This document shows positions 52,147-63,014 of a DNA stretch of 64,000 nucleotides, piece after piece. How positions within the stretch are numbered: the stretch's first letter is position 1; the number at the start of each line of letters is the position of its first letter. Source of the stretch: Glandiceps talaboti (Eukaryota > Hemichordata > Enteropneusta > Spengelidae); assembly GCF_964340395.1 (NCBI RefSeq), contig NC_135559.1:11635759-11699758 (forward strand), written 5' to 3'. The notes under the pieces are model-generated. The model ran no database searches and was not told the origin of the DNA. It worked only from the letters and a program-made list of their open reading frames with translations. The translations under genes were made by a program, and so were the position numbers.

Positions 52147-52790
52147 AGAAAATGTTCAAGTCTGAATTCGTATAACTTAGGTACAAACTGCTATGCTGTG
52201 GAAACTACTAAAATGTCGAAAATGTTCAAGTCTGAATTCGTATAACTTAGGTACAAACTGCTATGCTGTGGAAACTACTAAAATGTCGAAAATGTTCAAG
52301 TCTGAATTCGTATAACTTTGGTTCAAACTGCTATGCTGTGGAAACTACTAAAATGTTGAAAATGTTCAAATCTGAATTTGTATAACTTAGGTACAAACAG
52401 TCAACTGCTATGCAGTGGAAACTACTAAAATGTTGAAAATGTTCAAATCTGAATTTGTATAACTTAGGTACAAACTGCTATGCTGTGGAAACTACTAAAA
52501 TGTCGAAAATGTTCAAGTCTGAATTCGTATAACTTCGGTACAAACTGCTATGGTGTGGATACTACTAAAATGTCGAAAATGTTCAAGTCTGAATTCGTAT
52601 AACTTAGGTACGAACTGCTATGCAGTGGAAACTACTAAAATGTCGAAAATGTTCAAGTCTGAATTCGTTTAACTTAGGTACAAACTGCTATGCAGTGGAA
52701 ACTCCTAAAATGTCAAAAATGTTCAAGTCTGAATTCATATAACTTAGGTACAAACTGCTATGCAGTGGAAACTACTAAAATGTCTTGAAA
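52147..52790 (+). repeat. Satellite, 70-bp unit, about nine copies
   Basis: Units starting aatgttcaagtctgaattcg lie at 52151, 52221, 52291, 52361, 52438, 52508, 52578, 52648 and 52718. Period is 70 bp except one 77-bp unit carrying a cagtcaa insertion. Units differ at few positions, so expansion is recent. No frame is conserved through it. Confidence 0.93.
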
Positions 52791-53481
52791 TGTATTGGTT
52801 CACTTGCTGAGCTTTCTCTACAAACAGTTGACCTATTTCAACACCTTTAATGAGAAAGTACTTTGACCAGCAGTGGTCAATCTGTGTCTGATCACCTGTA
52901 GCTGTAGGCAAACCATTTGTAATTTAAATCATCAATTTATCAGCTGTAGGTCTGTCTTCAGTTAGACCAATTAGACATCTTGTTTTTAGTGAGGTTAAAC
53001 TAGACTTATTGGAGTAGTACAGATGAAGGTAGACAGAGTTGTAACCACTTCAGGCTGACTAACTAAGACTGGCCAGCGAGGGCGCTGTACACCTTGCTCA
53101 TTCCTTTGAGATTCCACATTTCCAACATAACATAGGTGATAAATTATGATCTAAATTATAAAGACATGAAGTACAAATATGTAGTAATGCGAGCTTCAGT
53201 AGTTAGTGTATGGCATCAGCTCACAACTTTTTCCATGATTTGGAATTCGCATAATTCGACAGAGAGAAATGGGAGTGCTTGAGATATTGCCAAGAGATGT
53301 CTGCCATGTCTTCACCTTTTCATCATGTTATGTCTCTTTCACTCAATGTTATGGCAACACTGCCATTCCGTAAAGCTTTTAAATAGATACCGATATAGAC
53401 TAACAATACATGTAAAGCCCTTGAGTCAAGCACAGATCAGTAACTTTCCACAGCTGGGTATTTGTTGACCACTATGTTCAC

Positions 53482-53617
53482 CTTGAAGGAAAGATTCATC
53501 TATTATCTTGCTGGCTTTGCTTGGATTAACAATGTTGTCGATAACAAAGGCCAGCCAAGCATGTCCTGAAGGGATGCGATAAGCTTCAGCAAAATGAGAG
53601 TAGACTGCCCTCAACGT
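53482..53617 (-). CDS. Unidentified minus-strand coding-like patch
   Basis: On the minus strand a pyrimidine-rich acceptor (cattgccattttcag) precedes a frame starting TLRAVYSHFAEAYRIP, with further SGHAWLAFVIDN and ASKIIDESFLQ, ending at a gtgaac donor-like site in phase 1. The surrounding frame stays open for 74 codons. Residue composition (Trp, His, balanced charged and hydrophobic residues) looks protein-like rather than low-complexity. A second short minus-strand frame at 53307-53221 (MADISWQYLKHSHFSL..., 28 residues) has the same quality. I do not recognise the family. It could be a nested gene on the opposite strand, a decayed transposon coding region or a retrocopy. Chance is possible at this length. 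Confidence 0.28.
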
Positions 53618-55289
53618 CTGAAAATGGCAATGTTTTTGGCTCTGTGTCAAAATAAGTGGAAATTGGTTTGAGAATGCTTATAATGCTATGAGGTCAAGGC
53701 AGGGCTATGTTTTTATAAGGAGACAAATAGGCATACTTCATAACTTGATAGTTTCAGAAAATCCGGAACTATTTTTTCCTTGTAATCATGATATGACATC
53801 TGTCTTTTATATAGATGTATACCAACAGGTTTCACTATTAATCAAAAAATATCCATGGCTTGTATAAAATTAACTAGTAAAGTAAACTGAATATTTCTAT
53901 TGTAGGTGAATTATGTAGAATGTGAAAGTAGGGTAGTAATACAACCATTTACCTGACCACCTCTCCTAACCCAATAGTATGGCTCATTGGCATTGTTTTC
54001 TTTGGTTTGGGCTGTACCATTGTGCAGAAATAGGGTCAGCTTACCCTCTCATTGACTAGAAAAAACAGGTGAAACAACAGGTGTGTGTTGTGTCAATAAA
54101 GAGAACATTGTTTTGTATTTTGGCAAACTAAGGATCAAATAACCCCCTGAGGAGATTGGCCGTAAGGAAAGGAATTCCTCAGTTACAAAAGGAAAAAAAA
54201 TGGACCTAAAGAAGAGAGATCTTTCGCTAAGGACTGTGTTCTAGTTAACTCTTTTTAATGGCTTTGTTGCCTTAAATGTAGGCATTCATGCAACACTCTA
54301 ATGTCAATCAGAAAATAAAATGTATTGTTTTTTCTATTGAGGCTTACTGCTAATTGGAGAATTGACAAATTGTGTATGGAATTTGGAGTGATTGCTTTTA
54401 GTTAAGGAATTTTGTGTCGTCAATGTGGATCAAGAAATCTTTCAAATGGAAAATTTTATTGTGTGGAATGAATTGTTTGAGATCAAAATATATGTTTGGT
54501 TTTTTATATTTGAGTGTGTATTCATAGAGAGACAATTTATATTTGAATTTTTAAAGGGGACTTCCATTCTATGAAATAGAGACATTATCATCAGCTATGC
54601 GTTCTGAAGAGTAATTTCATCATTTTACATCGCCTGTAATTACTTGCGATTTCAGTGAAACATGGGGAAGTACTCAAGTTTTTTTTTTTCCAGTTTAATA
54701 CCATATTCTTGTCGACTTTAGCACATGTTGGAGGAGTTACAAGGAGGGAAGTGAAAAGTCGTTATAAGTAACATGTGTTGACCATGTTTATAGGCAGGCA
54801 GTCTAGTTTAGATTCAAGACACACACATTGTGTATTGATCAAGTTACTCACTGTCAGTCACTAGTCGGCATTAAATGTAACAGGAGAGTGATTTGCGCAA
54901 ACAAGAAATAAACATTGGTCAAATTTTGTTAAAAATAAAATTCCTGTTTATTTGAAGTATTTCAACAGGCCGGCTAACTTCAGTGTAAAAGGGTCTTACA
55001 ATTACTATTTTCAATGTTGAATGTGCGTACCAGATGTTTCCTGTCAATTTTTTGAATTTATTTTGCCACCAGAATCTGTTTCCAAGGCTACTGTTCTTTT
55101 AGCACAAAATATCAATAATTAAAATGATTTACCAATAATACCATACAGAATATATAACACTGGTGCAACAACTTAGAGAAAAAAAAAAGATATGAAAAAT
55201 AACATGGGACTGTTGTAAGTCAGCGAGTCTTGTTCTGAATTTCAAACTAGTTAATATCTGTTGTCTAAGGTGTCTCATTACTTCCAAGG

Positions 55290-55770
55290 TTCTATTCTAT
55301 CACTACTGTATCCTGACACTAGAGGGGGCTCTTTACAGGAAAGGTCCTTCTAAATACAGTTAACTTGTTTGTCAGTTTCATAACCAAGAAAGGTCGTTTG
55401 AGTTTAAATGACTTTTCCATCACTACATTATCCTGACACTAGAGGGGGTAGTTTACAGGAAAGGTCCATCTAAAGTTCAACAAGTTATGTTGTTTATCAG
55501 TTTCATAACCAAGAAAGGTCACCTGAGTAAGACTTCTCCTTCATTCCTTTATCCTGACACTAGAGGAGGTAGTTTACAGGAAAAGTCCTTCTAAATACAG
55601 TTACCTAGTTTATTAGTTTCATAATCAAAAAAGGTCACTTGAGTTTAAAAGACTTGTCCATCATTACTTTATTCTGACACTAGAGGGGGTAGTTTACAGG
55701 AAAGGTCCATCTAAAGTTCAACGAGTTAGGTTGTTTATCACTTTCATAACCATGAAAGTTCAGTTGAGTT
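55290..55770 (+). repeat. Tandem repeat, about 120-bp unit, with CACTAGAGGG motifs
   Basis: Four units begin near 55313, 55432, 55552 and 55672 with ctgacactagaggggg or a close variant, followed by agtttacaggaaaggtcc and tttcataaccaagaaaggtc. The CACTAGAGGG core resembles the 38.6-kb array but departs from the CTCF consensus at two positions in most copies. Confidence 0.75.
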
Positions 55771-55861
55771 CAGATGTCTGACCTTAGACTATAAACACTC
55801 AGATCATTAATACTTCACATTTGCACTTTTACTTCTAAGCTGGCGTCTTCCTTTTTTTTAG

Positions 55862-55888
55862 CAGTTCATTGATCTCTCCAGGTAAGAC
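55862..55888 (+). other. Candidate recursive splice site or microexon
   Basis: A strong pyrimidine tract and AG (cttccttttttttag, ending 55861) is followed by cagttcattgatctctccag and directly by the donor gtaagac at 55882. The juxtaposed ctctccag|gtaag matches the known zero-nucleotide recursive splice-site form. Read as a microexon it would be 20 or 17 nt, neither a multiple of three. Confidence 0.35.
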
Positions 55889-56761
55889 TTACAGTTTGAT
55901 AAACAACTGAGAGTTCACATCACCATCTGTTTTTTTAGACATGGAATAAAACAAAACACGTTTTACAGAACTGCTACGGTTTCTAGGGATAAAAAAAGTC
56001 ATCAAGTACCTGAGCACATATATTTGAACGGAAATTGGAGATTTCACCAAAAGGTGAACGGAATTTGGCAATTTTTAATTGACTTTGTAGAGTTCAGCTA
56101 GGGGTGAACTGTCGTTTTCAATCCATGCAGAGATATCAGTGGTTTGAATTTCACTGAAACCGTGGGCATAGTAAAGTAGCATGGTCCATGTAGAGATGAT
56201 GTCAGGGGTGTTATTTAGAGATCGTTTAAATATCAATGGCAGTGACATTGAACTTGGTAACCTGTCTAATTGATAGTGTCCAGTGATTACATGTGGAATT
56301 GTTTAGAAAGTCAACAGGGTAATTGGTCAATGAGTGTAATTGGGTTGTTTGGTAACTTTATCCAGTCTGTAGCGAACAAAGACTGACAGTGTAACACCAT
56401 AGGGACTGTGAACTCATTTGACCTTCCTCTCTCTCTCTCTCCTGACGCCCTGTGGCACTGACAACTTTGAAGTTGATCTCTCCTGTTAAGAGTCTGTGGT
56501 GGTACTGGTAGCACACAGTGTGTGTGTGTGTGTGTGTCAATCACCGGAAGTTTGGTGACCAAAGTGAGACTGTCAGAGGCAGACGTTCTAGGGCAAAGGT
56601 CGCAGGGTCGTATGCAGTGAACTTTGAAATTTCTGCCGTGATATATTAGTACTATTAGGCAGCTAGTTTAGCTCCAAGGCAAAGTGAAAAAACCTGGTGT
56701 AAAGAGTTGTTCGGTTTGGAAGCTGTGTGAATATATCTCGGTTTTTGTGCTGTGGGACGAC

Positions 56762-56768
56762 TATAAAA
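56762..56768 (+). promoter_or_regulatory. Putative TATA box for first exon 57062
   Basis: TATAAAA, about 294 bp before ATG 57062. Initiation about 30 bp downstream would give a leader of roughly 265 nt. Placement is inferred; no initiator was resolved. Confidence 0.4.
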
Positions 56769-57061
56769 CCTTGGTGATTTACAGAAGGTGTGTTGTGTGT
56801 GCAGCAGTCTAAAGTTGTAACATTGGATAACTGTAACCACTCCTAAAACTACTGTGTACACATTGGATTTTTTTTATCACCCATATTTATCAATCCACTG
56901 GGTCACCTGCCACTATCAGCAAATCCATCTTTGTCACAGGACTGACCTCCTCCAACCAAGGTATTTGCTTTAATTGCCGCCCTGTCAAGTGGGTTCAGCA
57001 ACTGAAATATGCAGATGTGGTGAGATCTGATAAAAAAGTCACCTACAATACTAGTACCACC

Positions 57062-57136
57062 ATGTCACAGTTTTTCAGCTGTTTCAGGTCGACAAAAAAA
57101 CCTCCCAAGAAGTTCAAAGAGGGTACAGAGCCCGAG
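57062..57136 (+). CDS. Candidate alternative first exon of DLG downstream of the linker exon, MSQFFSCF plus polybasic
   Basis: ATG 57062 in near-ideal context (accaccATG) starts 25 codons, MSQFFSCFRSTKKPPKKF then KEGTEPE, ending GAG at donor gtaggt (57137) in phase 0. A hydrophobic patch with Cys7 is followed by a Lys/Arg/Pro cluster, the usual arrangement of a palmitate plus polybasic membrane anchor. It recalls the PSD-93 start MFFACYCALRTNVKK. Because it lies after the linker exon, its transcript must skip YRYQDEE and join a later exon beyond the window. A TATAAAA at 56762-56768 fits a promoter with a roughly 265-nt leader. The frame appears open well upstream without another ATG, so an internal exon using a pyrimidine-rich acceptor near the ATG is the main alternative. 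Confidence 0.58.
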
Positions 57137-59429
57137 GTAGGTGTGCAGTGGATCTCATGTTTTGCTTGTATTCAGCCGCCATTGTGAAGTGTTTGGACTT
57201 TACTCCATTGTTTAGTAGAACAGTGTACCATGCCCTACCATTCAATATAGAGGTAGAAAACAACAAGTTGGTGACTGACAAAGCAGTTTCGGGGCCACTT
57301 CATGAAAGGAGAAAGTCCTCTATCCTTTTGTTATCTCTCAATGGTTGTTGTCTAATCTCTTCTTTTTTTGAGGGATCTGAACTATGTTCAGGGGTTTTGG
57401 AATAAAGCTGTGTAGAATAGAACTATGGCGGACAGACAGTCTCTTGAGAGGGTGTGACTGAACGGTTTAGTTCCCACTGTGCAGCCTTGTAACCATAGAC
57501 ATACCACACGTTTTACGTTACAAATATTTGCCTACATATTACTACCTGCTTCAAAAGACACTCAAACAAAAACTTAATGTAACATTTGGAAGTCGTTCTG
57601 TTTGCACAGGTTGTCTAGATTCAATGTTAGTGAGAAAGTTACATATTGTGAAATGTACTAACTTGGGACAGTGTGTATGATGTATGTGTTTGTACATGTA
57701 TAAAAATGACATAGTATTTTAATTATGCGAGTCCAAAGGTTTCACGTTCGTATTTATGTTTCTAATATAGTCTTTATTGTTGATAACTTATAAAGTTAAT
57801 AACTGGTTGTGAGACATAATATTACTGGTAGGGAATGCTAAATAAAACAGAAGTGGTAGAGAATTAAATATCATCATAGAAGTGAAGTATCATACACACA
57901 GTTGAGAGGGCAAGTCACACTCGGTTGGATATTATGTGAGTTTGTTGTTTAAGTACTCCAGTAAATGCAGAAGTCAAACTTTAATACTTTAATCATATTG
58001 ATAAGATATTCGTAAAGAAGGGGGTTGAAATTGAATGTGTAGTATTGACAACACCGGAATGTTTGAATTGAGAGAGGCAGTTTTAGTTTTTAACCTGAGT
58101 ACATCAAATATTATCAAACTTTATTTTGGAACAATGTTTTGCAAAGATCTGAAGCGCTTTGAAGTCAGATCTGTCATTGTGTCACTTCAGATTAGGTGTA
58201 AAATTTAGGTTTGAGATTTTACAGTTGTTTGGCAGTGACTCAGAAATATTGAAAAAAGTTGATCCAGAACAAAATGGTGATTCTGTGGGATCTTTATATA
58301 GATAACACTAATGTAATGACCGGGGAATGAAACATACCCCTTTCAAGAATACCTATTGATTGTATGTGAGTTTGTTGTTTCTGTCCTCCAGTAGACTTCA
58401 GCCTCAAAATGAAAACTAGATTGATTCTTATGAATTGAAGATTGCGTGTAAAGTTAACACAGACCATGGATAGGAAAATAAATTAATGTTGTAACTCAGG
58501 AGAGCTGAGTCAATTTATTGTATTTTGCTGGCAGTTACAGACAGTATGCGAATGCAAATACCCCTGACTGGACTGTTCAAACACGTGACATATTGGCAGG
58601 TGGTATTTTTTTCAGAATAAAGAACTATTACAGGTATATAAATATCATATGGTATAATTAATAACACTCAGATATGTAACAGTTGTGTATTTTGTAGTTG
58701 TTTGTTACAGGTAAAAAAAAAATGTTATTTCAGAAATGGACCGTTTTATAAATTTTAGTTGTTCAATATTTTCTCTTACTGGTACAGTACTTAAAATATT
58801 ACAAACAATTCCAATTTCATAGATGTAATAATGTAATCGTAGAAATTTACAGTTATAATGTATATTTCCTAAATATTCCTGTAACTAGTACAATGACAAT
58901 GTATTACTAGTACAGATTAGAAATAAAAAATGTAATTTCAGAAATGGACCATTTTATAATTATACATATACATGTAGATAGTTGTTCAAAATTTCTCATA
59001 CAAGTGCAATGTACTTGAAAACATATAATGATAGTATTTTGTCCAAGTAAAAAATATAATCATAGAAATAGCATTATAATTTATATTTCTTAAATATTTA
59101 TGTTGCTAAATGACAATACTTGAAAAAGTGCAGTGACTGAAGTATACAATTTCAGAGAGGTAGAGACATCTGCTTTCAGAACTGGACCATTGGGTTATTT
59201 AGTATTTGTTTTACTAATATGTAATGTACTTCAAGAAGTGAAGGGACTGAAGATACAGTTTCATAAAAGTGTATATTTATAAAAATGGAACACTTGTGAT
59301 CTGCCGTTGTTTGATATTTATCTCACAACTTCACTGCTAAAATGTTCTTCAAGAAGTACAGTGATTCAGATGTGTAATTTCATTGAAATGAATATTATAA
59401 TTGTAGAAATGGAACCTTGTAATATCTAG

Positions 59430-59700
59430 TTGTTCAATATTTCTACTGCAGTACTTCAAGTAGTGCAGTTTCTAGTCAGAGTATACATTAAATTTCATTG
59501 AAGTTAATATTTCTACTGCAGTACTTCAAGTGGTGCAGTTTATATACTAAAATATACAATTTCATAGAAGTAAATATTTCTACTGCAATATTCCAAGTAG
59601 TGCAGTTTATATACTAAAATATACAATTTCATAGAAGTAAATATTTCTACTGCAGTACTCCAAGTAGTGCAGTTTATATTCAGTGGGCAATCCTATAATA
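59430..59700 (+). repeat. Tandem repeat, roughly 65-80 bp unit
   Basis: Four copies of atttctactgcagtacttcaagtagtgcagtttatat then atacaatttcatagaagtaa. More diverged copies of the same theme (acttcaag-agtgcagtgact, caatttcat) extend over about 58720-60000, which otherwise holds nothing I recognise. Confidence 0.8.
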
Positions 59701-61348
59701 GTAAAATATATAATTGTAGAAATGGTTCCATGTAAATGTAATATTTCCGATACTTCAAGGAATGCAGTGACTGAAGTTTACAATTTCATAAAAGTCAAAC
59801 TATGATTAGACAATGAAGTTGTGTGATCTGTGTCAACTAGTTGAAATTAGAATGTACTTCAAGAGGTTCATTGACTTGTAGTACGTACAATTTCATAAAA
59901 GCAAAAAGTAATTACATGCACGAAACAGACTGTTTTAATATTTAATTGTTCAATATTTCTAATTGTAGTACTCAATGAGTGAGGGGTAGAATTTCATCAA
60001 AGAACAAAACTAGAAATGGCTGATTGTAATATATATTTGCCTTTGATAATGCAAAGGATAAGACCTTAGGCAATACAATATAATACTACTCTGCTTCTTG
60101 CATTTCAATGTGGATATTATAAACTATTGGCTGGAGGATACTTGTATACACTTCAAACTGGGCTGGCATCAACTTCTAAGACAGATTATTTTAATATCCC
60201 TACTTGGTAATCAGATTGTCCAATTAAACAGAGAAGACAATAGGGTTGTACCATTATATATTGAATTACAGGGATGAGAGAATTCAGAACAAAATTTGCC
60301 ATAGAGGGGGAGAGAAGGATGTTTTTTGCATGAAAATTGATATTTGAAGTTAAATGCCATAGGGTATATGCGTAATTTGAAATATTATGATCGGAGTATA
60401 TTACAGGAAAAAATTATGCTTTTTTGTGTAACTTTCATTTTCTTTTATATGAATTTTGATATTGGATGCTGAATATGATCATTGGTAGATTTGAATATTT
60501 GCATAATTTATGAAATTCTATTTTAATTGGAGCAAATTAGAGAAAAGAATAATGTTTTTGCATAAATTTGGTTTTAATTATATGAATTTCGATATTGGAT
60601 GCTAAACATTATCAGTGATAGATTTGAATAACCTGCATAATTTATGACAATGAGTGTTTTGATAGGGGGAAGACGTCCTCCTTACATATGTCTGTCTGTT
60701 GACAACGTTGCATATTAATTGATGTAATCCTAATATAGAGCGTGAAGTGTGAAATTGACGACGGGATTCGTCAAGAGGAAATTGCTGACAAATTTTTTTT
60801 CGATCTGACGGCAGATATTAGAAATCTGTTATTTATAGCTATATATATATCGGGGTGGATGTGTTGTGAATGGCAAATTTAAGAATGTCTCTCCTGCCAC
60901 TTTTGTGGTGCAAAATTAAGTCTGTCGAATTTGCCACTTTTGCAAAATATAGTCTGTCGATTTTGCCACTTTGCAGATCTTTAAAGTCGGGGTTAATGTG
61001 GTAATTGATGATGAGAAAGTGTGGTCCAAAGGTTATGTTGTAATCTGGTTTGTGATTGGATGTTTAGTGTCGAGGGATATCATCTTCGGACCCATCCATT
61101 TATCAATCAATCTACAGCTTGCATTTGTAATGATGATGAAGAGGAGTTGTCTGTTTTGAATATGATAGTAGATTGAACTGCCTGGTATGATAATACCGTA
61201 CACATTGTCATGTCATAGCATAGCATAGCAGACAGCTCACACACACATACATACACACGCACGCAGTCTGTTTAAACAGTTTACCGTCTACAATTGTGGG
61301 TAATTACCGACGGTGTGTGAATTCACGGAGGACCTGACTGCTAGTGGT

Positions 61349-61402
61349 ATGAAGAGCGTTTGTCAGTATATGCATGAGTTCTTCACACAGTATCCAGATG
61401 AG
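61349..61402 (+). CDS. Candidate alternative first exon of DLG, MKSVCQYMHEFFTQYPDE
   Basis: ATG 61349 (G at -3), with an in-frame TAA 15 codons upstream, opens 18 codons, MKSVCQYMHEFFTQYPDE, ending GAG at donor gtaggg (61403), phase 0. It has one Cys at residue 5 and is otherwise aromatic and acidic, unlike the basic or Cys-rich starts. Its ending resembles that of exon 57062 (acidic residue, then GAG|gtagg), and like that exon it must skip YRYQDEE. Support rests on ATG, phase, donor and strand only, so chance remains a real possibility. Confidence 0.38.
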
Positions 61403-62816
61403 GTAGGGTTGTATTGTCCAGACAAAGTAAATCGTGTGGTGTTCAAGGTCAGGTTCCTTTTTTTATAAGCTGTCCTTTTGTATGACTCAGAGACTATCAA
61501 CACTTGCCATGCCATGCTGCTAATGTTTTTGAAGCAGACCTAGTTTCAGATTAGTGCTGACTCTAAAAAAAGTAGAACAGGTTTCAGTCAACTAAGCTTT
61601 CCATTCTCCACACAAGTTCATTCCAATTTCATTCTGAAGAGTATTTTTTTATATATATATAAACAGGTTCATAAAACGTATAAATGATTCAGTATTCGTG
61701 TCTAGCGCAACCAAATTTTATTCAGGTGTGTACGTTTTCTTGTCAAACCATTGACCCAGAAAATGTTATTTGTGATCCATTTCGAGAGTGTATGTATCAG
61801 ACTGTTATTATTGTAAGGTAGTGTTAATTAAATACATATTGATAGTGATATGTAATGCTGAGATCTCATTAGCTTTGTCATCATCATCATCATCGTTATC
61901 ATCGCCACCACCATCGCCACCTGCTCAGCTGTCATCTACCAGGAGGGATCTGATAACAGCTTTCATGTCTTCACGTCAATTTTACGTCTGGTATGACCAG
62001 AATTTATAAAAATAGAAACTGATCCGTCATAACTATAAACATGGAAGTCTGATGACCCTGTGAACAAAATATCACCAAAATATTAATATAAATATTACAT
62101 GTTGTGCTTTTAAGATGTTTGTTTGGGTAGGAATGTTGTACAAGTTTCCCCCTTACTGTAAATATCGTATTCCCAAATTTTAATCATTACAATATTTTTC
62201 TAATTCGTCACCATTACTTGTAAAATAATTACCCTGCTTCCTTCTTATGTGTGCTATTCCTGTCTGGATGTTTGCAATTTCTTCATGTAATACGTGGTGT
62301 GGTGTAAGTTGAATATTTTTGTGTAGTATTATTAACTTAAGCACAGAATTATGTAATTATAGTAGTGCTACTTAGATTTATATTGCCTGTGACAAGTACA
62401 GTAATTATGCTAATATGTCGATTATTATGTAAGATGAATTTCTTCCTGAAAGTCCACTGTCAGTGTGTATTTGAATACAAGTAATTTGAGATTTACAGGA
62501 GGAATTAGATTGTCTTGGTGGTTTACTCACACTGAATATGATGTTTTTGATATAAAGATAGACACAATTCAATTCTAGACTAACAGTGTAAACAATAACA
62601 GAGGCACAACAAACAGGAGGATCCTTTGCCCAATCACATTGAACACTGATAAGCATTGCTATTCTTTCACAGTGCAGTAGAAACGGGCTTCTGCTGAAAA
62701 AGTTACACATGGACTTGATGATTTTAATGGCTGCAATTGTTTGCTTTAACAACTGATTATCAACACGATAACTTGTCTGCTTCTGCATCCCCAAGTGATT
62801 GTTTATTTTAAAGTTG

Positions 62817-62817
<1 letters not shown>

Positions 62818-62857
<40 letters not shown>

Positions 62858-62933
62858 TGTGTCTGTGTCTGTGTCTGTGTGTCTGTCTGTCTGTATGTCT
62901 GTCTGTGTGTTGAGAATCTGTGTGTTGGGAATT

Positions 62934-62970
<37 letters not shown>

Positions 62971-63014
62971 GTGTGTGCGTGTGTGTGTGCGTGTGTGTGT
63001 GTGTGTGTGCATGC
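62818..63014 (+). repeat. Compound microsatellite (GT)n / (CTGT)n
   Basis: GT repeats with tctg and cgcg interruptions. The minus-strand 205-residue frame starts in this repeat and is not supported beyond it. Confidence 0.95.

Noticed and set aside
61880-62008. Ser/Pro-rich frame SSPPPSPPAQLSSTRRDL
   Set aside because: It grows out of a TCA microsatellite and has no convincing acceptor and donor pair; could not be tied to a DLG proline-rich exon.
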